From: Onthophagus taurus
Lineage: Eukaryota; Arthropoda; Insecta; Coleoptera; Scarabaeidae
NCBI RefSeq assembly: GCF_036711975.1
Contig: NC_091975.1
Span: 2,420,501-2,484,500 of the forward strand
Direction of reading: 5' to 3'
Length of the DNA: 64,000 nt
Position numbers and translations under genes: made by a program. Positions 11,422-25,281 of the stretch are shown here, one piece after another (the first letter of the stretch is position 1; the number at the start of each line of letters is the position of its first letter). The notes under the pieces were generated by a model. It was not told the DNA's origin. It saw nothing but the letters and a program-made list of their open reading frames with translations, and searched no databases.

Positions 11422-14400
11422 GTATATTCTTACTCAATACTGTTTTAAGTTGCTCTGATAAAACAAGGAGCAGAAAGAACGGTTTTGTAAACATTAAATA
11501 AGTGAAGGCAACACGCTGATTAGTTCAACTTCATAGGAACGGTTTATTAACAAAGAGAGTGTTTCAAAAAAGTGCTCAATACAACAAAATTAATGAATAA
11601 TCAAAGAAAGGTAAAAAATCCTTTCTTGAACAACTTGAAGCAATTGCGAGCTTTACTCACGTTTTTACTAGCTCACTAACATACGTTGATATTGTTCGAT
11701 TACATACTCCACCTTAATCAGTTTTTAACAAATCGTTGAGTAAGCTATTTACTTTCTGAGTGGTTAAAGCATTATGCTGGCGCTTGGTTAAATTAACATG
11801 ACGTTAACAGATAGTTTAAAGAACAGTTAATCGCCTATCGTCTCTGCACGAACTTTAACATGGCGTTTATCGGGCCATTTTCGTTTCAAAATGACTACAA
11901 AAGATAGTTAAATTATAATCAGTAAAATATATACAACAAATTAATCCTTATTTATCTTTGTTTAGAGTGCAAGTTTATATAAACCAGTTCGATAACACTA
12001 GAATGTTTTTCAAACAAATTCGAAATTTCTTTTCTATTTTAAAACGAGCTTATTTCCATTTTATTGTATATCTCGAGCACAACGGATAGAATTCGAATAA
12101 CGACAAATCTCGTTCTACTTGATCTAAGGGTTTTACCCCTCAACAAAACAACCTCAATTCAAATTCGTAATACATATTGTTTGTTTGATAGATGGATTCT
12201 TAAATCGGATTTTAAGATTGTTTTTCTCAATCCATAGACAAAAGTTATTATATAAAAGATCTATAAATTATATAAAGAAGAGTTGGGAATTTTATAAACG
12301 CGCGCAAAGGTAGGGCGGCTTTTCATGCACAAGCAGGATTCGAGCTTATAATAAATTATTCCAATCGTAAACGTTTATGCGCGATTTTATGATCCTGTGG
12401 ATATTTTTTTATAGGTCTATCGTCAGTGGGATATACAAAAATAGATTTTGAGTATGTAAATACTAAAAAAATTTTTTGTACACGTTGTACATAAAAAAAG
12501 AATTTAAAATAAAATTTGAATTTAGAATATCGTCGATTCACAACCTAAAATAAAACTACAACGCGTACTCTCTCGAGACAAAGGGAAGTTGTAGTTCTAG
12601 AATATTGATAAGATGAGGCGAAGATCATAAATAAGTTCTTTTCCGATGTTACACGTTTTCGCGTTTTGAATAATTTATTGTCGATATTTTTTTTTTTTAG
12701 AAAAAGGTTTTTCTATTAATGTACAAAGCAAAAAATAGGAATGTAAACGATGTCGCAAAGAACGACAAATTTCTTGTTTACTTGCTAATTTGCTATTTAA
12801 CCGCAATTTCAGATGATGTATGATGTGATACGTCATATAAAGTAAACTAGTTACGTAAACGATAAGAGGAAGAAAAGAACTTTATTTTAATTGAATTAAG
12901 TATTAATAAAAAACTTTCTTTACAAGTACTACACAAAAGAAAATAGTTTTACTATTTAATTTAGTTTCTGGAACTAATTTCAACATACCGGAAAAGGCTT
13001 TGACTTCATTCACTTTGAAGTCAGCATAGAATTCCATAAGATTAAATTTATCTTGCTTTATTTGATCTCTGACTCGTATTGATGATTAGAAATCGAAATA
13101 AACCCTTAAAAAATCTAACAATTTCCTGCGAGAAATTGGAATTTTAAAGTTTTAATCTCAGTCAGTTATGTTTTGCAAATGAAAAAGTTTGTATTCAAAG
13201 CTTGACATCAATATATGGGCGAAAAGAACATGTGCACCTGACTCTTTAAAAAGGGAGCTTTGCTGGTATTTACAACTCACCGAAATAACAGAGTTTTTTT
13301 TTAGTATTCCATTTAAAAGATAAGGGTGCTTGAAAAAAAAAGTTTATCTAAACTGACGCGGTTGATAAACTCGTTGATATTCCGGTGTATTAACAACTAA
13401 TCTTTCAAAGGGTATTATATGAAACCTAAAATCTCTTCAAAACACCCGATAAAAAATGTGCTGGTTAAATATAAAAATTAAAGAGGGGTTTTCTGCGAAT
13501 ACGAAATTCAAAAAATAAATATAGATATAGTTAACACGACCCTAATGAGTCGTTAATAAATGTTTACGCGTAAATAAGGTTTCTAAAAATTGTTTTGTTG
13601 CGACCATTCTATTTCTCTTTGATATTTTGAAGAATATATTTCTTCGCGCTTTTGGTGGCACATTTGGTTTGACAATGTTGTTCGCCTCGCTTCTCTCTGG
13701 ATAAGTCAACATGCCGCTTTTAAATCGTTGACGACAACAAACAAAGATTTGCACTAGTCATTGTACGCTTTTGCTTTGCTTAAAAAATCCTTCCTGGATT
13801 TCGTATTTTCATTTCGCCCTACAACCTTTGTTACCATAACATTTCTATATAAATTAGATCAATAATTATGATTGAAGCACCTCTACTCTCAAATTCTCAC
13901 AAAAATCCTAAAATTCTTTCAAAATGAATTTGAAACAATTGTAATAAATAAAATTATGATGTAAATTGGTTTTTTTAGATAACAATTTTTTAATGCAAAA
14001 ATGTTATTTTTGTCGATTTTGTTCCACAACGTTGCAAAAAAGCGCAAATAATTCATTTCTACGTGAATCAATCTGAAACTATAACAGTATATAAAAAAAT
14101 AATGGATTTTTAAAAATTCCTTTTAGCTTTTAATTTATAATCCAACATTTTTAACGTGTTAATTTTAAAAAAAGTTAAGTTTTCAAGTATTTTAATCTAT
14201 ATTTAATTCTATTTTTTTATATTTGCTTTACACTCAAAATGAAATTTAATATTATATAATATAACAATAATCTTCTTAGAAGGAAATATAAAGGAAAAAG
14301 GATTTTATATTACGAGATGGTTTCGAGTGGTTCTTTCAAAGCTTCCTAAGAGACTTTGTTAATATCATCTACAAAAGAGTCTAAGGCAAACTTTGGAATA

Positions 14401-17146
14401 TAATAACTTTTTATTTGTGATTGAAAACCTTTCCAATTGCTACAAATTATAAAAACTGATAATTTAATTATAAAATTTAGCTAAGATTTTTGCCACATTT
14501 CAATTAAATTGGGACGAAGTTGTAGAACAAAGTAACTCAATTAATAAGTTTATTTGCAGCTAGTTCATTGTAAATGTAATTTAACTGCATGTGTTATAAC
14601 GTTGTCGCTACGAACCACTTAATCTCAATATTTTTAGTAATAATTCTGAAATGTTAAATTTATTTATTATAACTAAATATACTTACATAATTCATAATTA
14701 ACTCGAAACGAAGAAAGAACTAGCCGAAACAAATTTAATTTATTTTAAAAATTGTATGCACGTATCAACAGGTTTATACAACCGGGCTGATTTCCGAGAG
14801 TTGAGCGTGTTTCTGCACTGAATCGCTAGATCGTACTGATAGCAAGCAGGGTTACTATCCTTTTGCTGGTCTTTTGAACGAAGCGCAAAATAATTTCTGT
14901 ACGAACCGACGCATGCCCGGTTTTATTTGGAACTTTACACATATTTAGCTTTTAGACACTTTCTCATCACACAGAATTTTCAATTAATTTTTATCTCAAT
15001 CTCATTTTTCCAAGTGGTGCATCATGGGAAAAATTCTACTTTCGCGCATTTTTCTGAATATAATCTAATACCTGGTTTCACGTCAAGGGTTTATGAGGTC
15101 GCAATATAAAACATGATAATAAATAAATTTTTCAATATCAATTATTATACACCATATCATTACGAAACTTCAATTCATTATGAAACGTCAATAACAGAAT
15201 ATGCAATCTTCATTTAATTCGTCCTACGATATATCGTTAATTGTAGTTATATTGAGTCCTTCTTTTATGTATGTACATGATCATCATTAAATTTTCAGAT
15301 ATAGGAATCAACAAAAATTGTGTTCAATTCGATGAGACAAAATTAGTTATTAAAACATTGTGTGTACGTGTAATATAGTAAATCACAAAGGCAATTTCAG
15401 AAATGGCTGGAACATTTCTAAGGTCCCATCTATGCGTAGTCGTTTGTAATTTCTCGCAACCCACCGCCCCTTTTTAATTAGTGGGATCGCTGGTTGACGG
15501 GCTAAAATTAAATTAATGAATATCGAGAATTCTTATTAAGAAAGAATCACTAAATTAATATTCTCTTTTTCTTTTCTTTTAATATTAATTAATTCTTGTT
15601 TAGGTTTGAATACAAATACTATCATATCGGATATCTGATTATTCGTTGAAATGATTATTTGTAATAAGCCCTCGTAAATAATCCTATTAATTTTCATCGA
15701 AAATAATTAATTCATTAATTGTAATAACTTAAATGGAAACCTGTTTGGATTAATTTGTTGTAAAATTAATTATGCTAAAAATTGAAACATATAGAGAGAA
15801 ATTCATGCCAAAACATTGTTGGATTAATTAGTAAATTGGGTATAATGCGATTTGAAATTAATCTGCTGATCACAACGTAATTATCTAGGAAAAACATTTT
15901 TCTGTCATATCTATGGTCGAAAAGAATTTAGCGCACCCAAGACCATGTTGTCTTTGTTCCATGATATATGTAGTTCATCAATATCGACCTTGGTGTTAGT
16001 TTCTCTACGACGTCCTGCAATATAATTGATGATAATCTAACATTTTTCTGGTCTGTCACATTTTCTTCATGTAGTAAATTTTTATTCTTTTTGTATTCAA
16101 CTTTTCCCTTATTATTCTGCAATATCATTACTTGACAACCTTATGAGATTATTTTCACAATCTTCTATAATATCATTCCTCTCATCTGTAACTCTCATTA
16201 ATATAATTCTTGATATCATCTCACAATATAATCCATAATATATGCCAATGTTCTTCTTTTTTTCCACAACATCCTCAATATCTTCATTATCTGTGAATAT
16301 AATTCGTTATCTCTCAAAAATCATCTTCGATAATTAGTTACAAAAGCATATATTTTTTTTTAATTTCTTAAATTTTAGAATTCCAACACATAACTTAAAA
16401 AGAATAGTCAGGGACGATTCGTATTACAATTTTTAAGTAAACATTTTAAATTATTTAAATCAATCTCTGCAGTTGACAATGAAACACGGTTGTAATCTTG
16501 AATTGGTTGCGCTGAAAATAAATCCATTAATTATTCAAGCGAGGCATCCTAAAGAAAGGAAACAAATATAATATTTTTTATCTTTTAAAAATACCTAGTT
16601 TTAAAATAAGCAACCATAATTGTTTCTCTGATACCTTTGTGTTCCGAAATGAAATTGTGCCTCAAGAAATGTGTAATCCTAATGACATTTTAGTGTTCCC
16701 AATACTAAAAGCGTGGTAGAAATACGATGATGTTAATCCTCAGAAATGGTAGAATAGGTTTACAGAGTGAAAATAAAAATATAAAAAGCTTTTGGTAAGG
16801 TTATAGATTTACCTTGTATAATGGAAAAATATGAATTCAATAAAATTGATTTCATTTTAACTGTAAACATTTTCCTTTATCATTAGATATTGGGTAGGAA
16901 TAAAATCCAAGGCAAAAAATAAAATCTTTCGACCTGAATAAAACAGTGAAAAGCAGAGGTTTTCATGTAATTTAATTGTGGTGAAAAGACGTGCTGAAAG
17001 GAAATCGTAAAATGTTGAGCTTTTTTCTTTTATCTTATTATTCGTATCAGTTCCTTTGTCAACAAAAAGGGCGAGAAAAAGAATATTTTAGCTTTTACAT
17101 TTAAATGTTTATTTATTAATAAAAATATTTTTATGATTAAATTAAA

Positions 17147-18183
17147 TTAGTTTCTATTTAAATTAGAATTGATTTCGGTTTCCTCCCACACATCATCGTT
17201 AACCAAATCTTCTCTACTCAAACGATTCATGTTGTGATACTTAAAATTACTCTACAAAAAAATTAAAAATTAAATTAAATGTTAATCGATAACTTCCTAC
17301 TTACATTTTTCGATGTTTTAATTATGTAAATCAAATATCCAACCAAAATCGAAAGAAGTAACGTAACCAAAATTAACGTAATCAATAGAAAATTAGTTGA
17401 ATTCAAAATGTGTTCTTCCTCATATTTATTTTTATTATGCTGATGTAGATGAATCCCCGTTTTAACGTCATTCGAATTTAAACTCTTTATGATTTCGAAT
17501 ACTTTCTTATTCTCAATCTCCAACGGATTCGAGTGTAAATTAAACGACTTTACATTTAAGTGTTGAATTCCGTGATCCAAATGCTTTATTTTATTTCCTT
17601 GTAGCGAAACTGTTTCCAATTGATAATTAAATTTGAATAAATTCGACGTGATTTTTTTCAATTTATTAAAAGCCAAATCGATCGTTTTCAATTGACTCAA
17701 ATTGTCAAAAATACCCTCTTCGAGGTGTTCCAATTCGTTTCTTTGTAATAAAAGCTCCATTAACATAACGTTCGATTGAAACAAATCTTTATTTAATTCT
17801 TTCAACTTATTAAACGACAAATCTAAGTGTTTCAAATTAGGCAAAGACGAAAAACTATCATTCTCGACTTCCGAAAAATTATTTCTAATCAAATAAAGAT
17901 TTTCTAATCGAATATTTTTTTCAAATAATTTGTGCGGCAATCGATTCACTCCCAAGTTTTCCGAAAACGTCAAATCAGTTAAATTAGTTAACGTTTTAAA
18001 CGAGTTTTCATCAACTTCAATAAACGAACATTTAAAAATAAAAATTCGTTGTGTATTTAATATTAAACTTCCTTCCAATCTTATATTTTCTTTATTCGAT
18101 AAAATAAAAGTCGAAACGTCACAAGAAACCACTTTAAACAAACTAATCACTAAAAATACACCAATTACTTTAAAATTCTTCAT
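17147..18183 (-). CDS. Leucine-rich-repeat single-pass membrane protein
   Basis: Two exons (18183-17305 and 17251-17147, joined in phase 0) encode 327 residues. ATG at 18183 opens a signal peptide (MKNFKVIGVFLVISLFKVVSC). Residues ~45-215 hold about seven leucine-rich repeats of the extracellular 24-residue type; the clearest are LPNLKHLDLSFNKLKELNKD and LSQLKTIDLAFNKLKKITSN. One membrane segment follows (~residues 265-285, FLLITLILVTLLLSILVGY). The second exon adds a ~34-residue acidic cytoplasmic tail containing LSREDLVNDDVWEE. The domain order matches small insect LRR surface proteins used in adhesion or signalling, but there is no Ig, TIR or cysteine-rich cap to narrow this down. No named orthologue is claimed. 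Confidence 0.8.
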
Positions 18184-18627
18184 GGTTAAAACGCTCGAAC
18201 TTATTCAATATCAATGTCAATTTAAAAATAAATCAATTTCGAACATTTCAGTACTAAAATTATTGTAAAACGCAAATAACAACAAGATAAAACCGCCTTT
18301 ATCGCTATTATCTATTATTTGCACACGAAGATTACACACGAAAAACGAAAACATTAAGTTTTGTGTCAAAGTTTACAACGTTTAAGGCGATGAATGAGTA
18401 ATATCACGAAAACCAACGGTTTTATCTCAAAAACGTTTTGAAAATATACAAAGATTATGTGACCTAGACTTGAATGAAATTAATAATATATTCTAAAACT
18501 AGCTTATTATGATAAATGGTTAATTGAATCGTAATAATTTTGAAGTTAAATGACATTAATTTAATATTGATTGTATGAATCCATGTTGCAAGTTTATATT
18601 ATATGTGGGAATATGTATATGTATATA

Positions 18628-18800
18628 TACAGGGTGATTCAAAAAACCGTTGACAGACTTCTAGGGCAGGTAATACATCAAAAATTAAGATGAAAAATCT
18701 TATTATACATGTGGTCGGAAATGCCTCCTTAACAAGATATAGCGGGTCAAAGTTTCTTTAAAATTAAACATTATCTGCAATAAAATAAATTAACTAATTT
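18628..18800. mobile_element. Unclassified interspersed repeat end (cagggtgattcaaaa...)
   Basis: The segment opens tatacagggtgattcaaaa and runs through tgtggtcggaaatgcctcctt and agatatagcgggtcaaag. From memory, sequences of this form occur at the ends of dispersed repeats in many insect genomes. No matching far end, coding part or target duplication was found, so class and extent are open. Confidence 0.45.
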
Positions 18801-18924
18801 TGTGAAACGGGCAGTATTTTCGTGTAAAGTGACAAAACTTTGATTAAAGCAACAGTTATTGATTGGATTAACAAATTTTCTAAAAACGTGGTTTTCTTAA
18901 AAAAACGCAATATATAGGATTTTA

Positions 18925-19340
18925 TTAGTAGTATCTACTCTTCAATTAGCAGTATCTAGTCTTCTGCCAGCGGTGGTTAGTCTTAGAAGAGAAAGATTTT
19001 GTTATTTATTGAAATATAGTTTTCTGCCAGCAATATTTAGTATATCTACGTTGCAAGTAGTGCTCGCAACAGTGTAGTCTTTTGCAAATAGTAGGAAATC
19101 ATTCACAAGCAGTATCCAATCTTCTATTCGTCATATCTAGTCTATTAAGAACAGTATATAGTTCTTTGCCAGCAGTACCTAGTCTTCTATTAGAATTTCT
19201 AGGTTTTCACTACCAGTATCTAGGCTCCTACAAGTAGTATCTAGACTTCTGTGCGCCATACCTAGTCTGATATAAGGACAAATTAAACTTGTATGAATAT
19301 CTAGTTTTATGCTAGCAGTATATCTAGTCTTCTAGAGTGA
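18925..19340 (+). repeat. Degenerate ~22-bp minisatellite (agcagtatctagtcttct)
   Basis: Roughly eighteen imperfect units, for example gcagtatctagtcttctgcc at 18951 and gcagtatatctagtcttcta near 19315. The unit is the reverse complement of that at 8921-9450 and the same as in the array at 59029-59690. No terminal repeats were found here, so it may be a remnant of the same dispersed element. Confidence 0.75.
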
Positions 19341-19672
19341 GAATTTTGCATTTTCAAGGAAAATAATTTGGACGAGTTAAATTGAGAGGATAGTTCGTGT
19401 AAATTTCAAATGATCTCTTGTTAAATTAATGTCATATCAATCCTTAAACACAATTTCACAGTTAATTTTAAATTTATATTACACGTCTTCGGCTTTGAGT
19501 TCATCGAATTTCTTGAAACCTGTGTGAATACCCAAACTGTTCATTATTTATTTATTTGTCGCTGAAGCTTTTGTCGACACAGTACCCATAAAATAGTGGG
19601 ACCCAAGAGAAATCGGTGCCTTTGATCAGTAGGATTCGCGATTCTTTGTAACGATAAACTTTTGTAGTGAAA

Positions 19673-22195
19673 TCAATAAATGATTTTTTCTAATAAAAAT
19701 ATGATAATACTCAGTAAATATCCAAATATTAATATAATAAAAGCGGGTGCAACTTGTTCTATTCCAATTTGGATGAAACGTTTATTTTGTAAACAGAGCG
19801 GTTTCTCGTCGCAAAATATCTTATTTTGTCTACTAACTAATCCATATTGAACAAATCTTCTGTATCTAAAATAAAAATTTTATTGCTTTCAATGTTAAAA
19901 AATAAATAAAACTTACGTAATTGATAATAATTCGTTAAAAGGTCCCCGTTTTTTTGCAACTAAATAAATCATCGTCGGTCTCAATGTTTCCACTTCGTTT
20001 ACATTGCAAATTTCATCATTAACAAATTGTTTACCTATATAATTATACGCACTTATTGATTCGACGAAATAAGAAAATCCTACATTTTTAGTTTTACTTA
20101 TTCCCACTTCTTGGGGATAAAAGTCAACTTTCGAATCGTTTTTATCAGCAAGTTCTTGCATTCGCCGTAAAGTTGGGTGATTTGTAGCCTGGAATTTTAT
20201 CTTAAATAAGGGTGAAACAATAATAAATAAATTTACGTTCAGAATTCTTTTAAACGCTATATTCTCAATTCCTATTGTTAAATCGCTATCAATAACGGAT
20301 TCGATATCTTTAAACGTTTCTGGTTTGTTGTTAAGTAGCAATGAGACTATACTCGATGTGTAATAATTGTACCATAAAAAAGTAAATACTAACAAAGTAA
20401 ATAAAAGGGAGCGAATTGTGGTTAATTTACTGTTAATCGTTACACCTAAAAATAATTAAAAATAAAATTAAATAAAGAAATCAATTCGAAACTTACCTTG
20501 TTGACAAAATGCTGATAAAATATTAAGCATTATTAAATGAATAGAATAACGCCTCCGATTAGTATTATTAAAGTTAGATTCGAAATTTTGTGTTAAGAAG
20601 AGAAAAAGAGTTATGATAATGATAAAAGTTAAAGTGCATAGCCAAGCGTTTAAAGAAAATGGTTTTATAAATTCGTCATAAACAATTTGATATACCCCCA
20701 AATTGTGGTAAAGAAGTGATGTGCTTTAAATAAATTATAAATATTAATAGTTTAGGAGTATTTTAATAATATTTTTACCGAAATGAAAATGTCCCAACAA
20801 GAAAATCAAACGCTTCTATTCTTCCAATGGACATTAAACCCGATGACCCAGAAATGTCAGCATAATTCATAGAAAGTGTTAACCCCAGTCCAGCTTCTTC
20901 ACCTCGCCAACTTGAACTAAACCAACCAGGAGTTGGAATAATTGTAAATCTACAATAACAGTGTTAAAAAAAATAACTTTGTTTATAATAAAGTAAAATT
21001 TCGATATAACGGATCTTTAATATTATTAATATTATCTATTTAATACGTCAGTATATCTAAATATAAATGTGTTTGAAGATGCACGGCTAAAACCGAAACT
21101 TTCTAGTTCTAGGTCTATTATTAAACTAAAAGTGGAACTAACACTAGACCTAGAACTAGAATCATTTGGGTTTAGCCGTACGTCTTTCAATCTTTCAATG
21201 CATCTTTTTAAGCAGTTTCTAGTATTGTATAGGTAGTATTAGTCTTTGAGAAAGCATATTTTTTCTTTCCAAGTAGTTATTAGTCTAGGCCAGTTCTAGG
21301 TCTAGTGTTAATTCTAGTGCTAGTGTTAGTTCTAGTTTTAGTTGTTATAATAGTGTTAACCAAGTAGACTGAACACGATGGTGTGGATAGCCCTCCGACT
21401 TTGTGTGCATTAAAATTAGTGCCTTATATCTATATCTATCTATTGTATTAACCTAAAATTATGTATATCAACTGTATGATGAAAAACCCCAAAATTGACT
21501 TTACTAGAAGTATCAAATTGTTTGGTGCGTCGGCCACTTAAATACTTTTCTGCATTTTCCGTATGTTTTGTAACAACAAAAGCGACATTAAGATGAACGT
21601 TATCAAAGTTTCTTCTAACATTATAACGAGATTGTTTGTTAACATTTTTCAATTTTCCACCAAGATAAAACGCCGATTTCGTGAGTATTCGTTTAGAGGT
21701 TGAAAGAACATTGTGTACTTCGTAAAAAAAGTACGAAAAATTCGATTTTATTGCAACGTAAACGTTCGAATCCAATTTAAAATCGAACTTTAACAATTTC
21801 GCTTTAATTCTTTCGTATTTATTGTGAGAATCGCAAAATATCAAGCCGTATTTTTGTGTGTGAAATTTCCGTTGCGATAATTCCTTTTCGACAAATTCGT
21901 CCCAATCGTTGCAATCGACGTTCGTTACAAACCCAAATCGATGATGGAAATAATTGATGTTGTAATATTCGATTGATTTAGATCGAATTCCGTTGTTATG
22001 TAATATCTGTAGGTGATTAATAAGATTTGTTGGTCCACATTGATGAAAATCCACGAAATAAATTTGTTTTTCTTTAAAAAATTCGGTTATTAATTTTATG
22101 TTATAATTTACATTATTACTAAAACAAGAATTAACGTTTAAGTAACACAAAAATAACTGAAAAATAAAGATACGAATGTCTTGCGAGGGAATCAT
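19673..22195 (-). CDS. Ionotropic receptor, IR75-like (antennal odour receptor type)
   Basis: Five exons (22195-21453, 20949-20779, 20723-20497, 20445-19917, 19865-19673) join in phase to give 620 residues. The start has a signal peptide (IFIFQLFLCYLNVNSC) and a ~240-residue amino-terminal domain. The ligand-binding lobe includes SMNYADISGSSGLMSIGRIE. The channel region has LNAWLCTLTFIIIITLFLF, then ILSAFCQQG split by a phase-1 intron, then LWYNYYTSSIVSLLLNN. The CQQG...NYYTS...SLL signature is typical of insect divergent glutamate receptors, and the exon layout matches the neighbouring receptor at 26-27 kb. A final membrane segment (APAFIILIFGYLLSIIIFL) ends just before the stop. In the family these are ligand-gated cation channels, often acid sensors, working with an IR8a-type co-receptor. 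IR75 is the closest group by eye; the exact paralogue is not claimed. Confidence 0.88.
20989..21370. mobile_element. Copy D of the TIR-bearing palindromic repeat family, in an IR intron
   Basis: It starts taaagtaaaatttcgatataacgg, a decayed form of the family end. It then holds a large palindrome (~21081-21182) built from cggctaaaaccgaaac...ctagttctaggtc and its inverted partner gacctagaactagaatc...gggtttagccg. A second block of ctagttctaggtctagtgttag follows. The far end is not recognisable. It lies in the 503-bp first intron of the IR75-like gene. Confidence 0.7.
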
Positions 22196-22524
22196 TTTTA
22201 AAATCTGTTTAGGAATGAAGTTATTTCGCGGTTGATCAAAAATTCCGTGTCATCATAACGATTACGTTTAATAATTCAAACATCGCTTTGATTTACCTTC
22301 ATTTTAGTTGGGTAAGAAAAAGAATTTTAAATCGAAATTTTTGTATTAACTTTTTTTACTTCATATTAAACTTTGGTTAAAAATTAAATTAAAATTACAA
22401 TTATATTTACATTAAAAAATCTAACTTAAAAAAAATGAGTATATTCATAAAAATTTAGGTGTGATATTAAAAATTGGTTTTTAATTGTGTTGAGCTTATG
22501 TTTCAGTTCGAGATGAAAGCATTT

Positions 22525-25281
22525 TCAAAGTTTTTCTCCACTTAAACTTAGAACGTTGTAATAGGAATGATCCGGAAACCGTTCTAATTCAATATAATCT
22601 GTTTCTGTTGTTACCAAATTATCCAGAAGTTCTAAACATTCCGTGAAGCTCGGTCGTTCTTTAGGATCGTGATTCCAACAGTAATACATAATGTTGTATA
22701 GTTCTCTGCGACAATGTTCTGGTTTATCCAATCTATAACCTTCTTTAACCTTAAAGAATAAGAAAATTATGATAACTAGACAGCAATGTGTTAACTATCA
22801 AGTTGGGTACTAACAAGAACACCTATTCTTTTCTTCAAAGCTAAAAGAAGTATTGCTATTATAAATATAATCTCGGGAAAGAATGTTAGGTGAGGTTAGT
22901 TTTGTTTTGAAATATCAATCATCTCGCAAAGGAATGTTGAGTAAGGTTAGTTTTAAAACAACGCAACCTTAGTACACAAACGCTTTATATCTTCTAGAAA
23001 TAATGAATGTTTGGAACCAACCCTTTTCATAACTTCTTGTGCAGACATTCCTGGATAAGGTGTACTTCCCAAGGTGACCACCTCCCAAATTAAAACCCCA
23101 AAACTCCATACATCCGATTTTGAAGAAAACAAATTATCATAAAGAGACTCAGGAGCCATCCAACGTATCGGTAAACGACCTTCACTTTTTCGTTCGTAAA
23201 CGTACGCTGGTGAGATGACGTCTCTTGCAAAACCAAAATCTGCCACTTTACAAGTTGTGCGATCTTCCGTTATTAATATGTTTCTTGCTGCTAAATCTCG
23301 ATGAATTATCTTAAAAATAAATAAAAAACAATTGTTTTTTTAATATATAATACGATAATACTTACACCATTTATTTCTAAAAATTCCATTCCTTTAGCAA
23401 CTTGATAAACCATTCGAGTTAAATCTGAAGATGTTAACTTTTTGCTTCCTTTAAAAACATTATCGTAACCATATTCGAGTCGATCGAAATTTACTCTTTG
23501 TAACCTTAGAAAGCTTTGTAGTTTTCCACCAGCTACGAATTCCATTATTACGAATATCGGATCTTTCTCGGTACAACAACCCAATAATTTAACGACGTTG
23601 GGGTGAGGTTTCAACGATTTCATTACTTTTAATTCACTTAATAAGTCCGTTTTATCGCGTTCCGTTGAATTTTCTTTTAACGTTTTAACAGCAACGATTT
23701 TTGAAGTAACATTATTTGACGATACATTTTGTTCCGAGGTTTTTTCGTTAATTTGACACTTCCAAACTTGCCCGAATGCCCCTTCACCCAAAACGCCCAA
23801 AAATACCAATCGGTGTCGTTCAAATTCCCAAAAATCCTTTATTTTCGGTGACTCAAAATTCTCGATTGACGGAGTTTTAATATCTTCTAATGTTAAGTTG
23901 GGGTTAATTGAGTTGTAATGATTGTTATCGATTTCTGACGAAATCGTTGATATTTCATTCTGTTAAAAAAATAAAAATTAATATAAAATTAATTAATAAA
24001 ACCTCGATATAACTAGTTTTAGCCGTGCATCTTTTAAGGCGGCTAAACAATGTAAAGCTGAATAACAATTAAAACTAGAATTACCACCACTCCTAGAACT
24101 GACACTAGACCTATTCGGGTTTAGCCCTATGTCTCTTAAGACTGCTAAACCCAAATGATTCTAGTTCTGGGTCTAGTATTAGTTCCAATGCTAGTGTTAA
24201 TCCTAGTTTTAGTTGCTATTCAGTGTTAGATCGTTGTGTATTTTACGCATGGCTAAACTGTCTTTCCCCTATTAGTCGTTTATATCGAGGTTTTACTATA
24301 ATTAAGTTTTTTTTATATTAAAATTACTCACACTTTTTTGTGTGTCGTTAATTTCTTTGATTTTTTTAGAATTTTCGTTGCCTAATAAAGAAAATTTCTT
24401 CTTAAACACTCCTAATAGTACTATAGCAGCGAAGAAAACGCCAAAAATTCCTAAAATTATTACTAAATTTTTGGTTTCGCCATCAGTTTCGTTAATCTTT
24501 TCGTTAATTTTTGTTACTTTTCTCTCATCTTTGTCGATTTCATCGATTTTAACCTCATTTTTTTCAACGAAATTACTTATTGTTGGGTTATAATTATAAT
24601 TATTATTATTGTCGTAATGAAACGAGGGTTGTTGTCGATTTAAATTTAAATATGGTGGCTTAAAAAGGTTTAAATGAGTCTTTGGTGAAAATTTTTTGAC
24701 CACTAAAACGAGTATTTGTAGTTTAGCCGGGATTATTCCATCGAAAACGGTTACATAGAAATTTAAAGTTGTTCCAGCCTAAAATTAATTTAATTTTATT
24801 ATTATTTTTTAGAGTTTAATTCGATATTTTACCTTCCCAGTTAAGTTTTGAGCTAAATAAACCGCTCCCGTATCCGGATCGATTCGAAACGGAACTGGTT
24901 TTCGAGGATCTTCCGCTTCCAAACCAAAAACAAGTTTGTCCTCTTCATTATCCTGAGCGTAAGCTCTTAAAATCAACGAATCCAATGGCGTCGATTCTTC
25001 AAGTTCGAATCGACGACGACTAACTGATAATGTTGGTGGAGAATTATCAGCTTCCATTAAAAAAACTGAAAAAATATTAAATTTTATCATATAAAGGATG
25101 GTGATGATGGGATTCTCATTATGCGATGAGAAATTTTAGGAGAAAGTTAAAATAGTCGAAGAAAGTGTGTCAAAAAAAGGAACCAAAAATATTAATTTAA
25201 ACCATTTTTACCTATTTTAAATAAGTTGGTTACTAAAATACACCATAAAAACATCACTAAAACATCAACTTTAACACTCAT
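22525..25281 (-). CDS. Cad96Ca: Receptor tyrosine kinase Cad96Ca (one cadherin domain)
   Basis: Six exons (25281-25212, 25065-24833, 24778-24332, 23959-23366, 23309-23022, 22749-22525) encode 618 residues. A signal peptide is followed by one cadherin-type domain (~residues 30-125; [26 protein letters not shown]), an Asn-rich stalk, a membrane segment ([20 protein letters not shown]) and a tyrosine kinase. The kinase shows [17 protein letters not shown], the glycine-rich GGKLQSFL hinge region, [17 protein letters not shown] and [14 protein letters not shown]. The carboxyl end [14 protein letters not shown]...SLSGEKL is nearly identical to Drosophila Cad96Ca as I recall it. The kinase residues needed for catalysis are all present, so it should be active. 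In flies the gene is linked to epidermal wound healing; in some insects a relative has been proposed as a hormone receptor. The donor before the last exon (AGG|gttggt) is weak but keeps phase. An intron holds a repeat copy. Confidence 0.95.
23995..24300. mobile_element. Copy C of the TIR-bearing palindromic repeat family, in the Cad96Ca intron
   Basis: Both ends are readable: taataaaacctcgatataac on the left and gtttatatcgaggttttacta on the right, forming ~20-bp terminal inverted repeats. The middle holds inverted blocks (ggtttagccctatg, ctaaacccaaatgattctag, ctagttctgggtctagt). About 305 bp, no coding capacity: a MITE-like element. The ends and probable TA target suggest a Tc1/mariner-pogo type, by inference only. 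Confidence 0.75.

Larger units (their letters stand above)
10669..17146. other. Long intergenic stretch, no firm gene
   Basis: AT-rich, with many short frames but no recognisable protein. The only segment with plausible splice sites and coding-like composition is at 11272-11421 (listed separately). Frames near 13542-13754 (-) and 15928-16128 (-) have no recognised motif and no splice support. Confidence 0.5.

Noticed and set aside
13542-13754. 70-codon minus-strand frame with basic composition
   Set aside because: No recognisable family, no promoter or splice support in an otherwise empty region.
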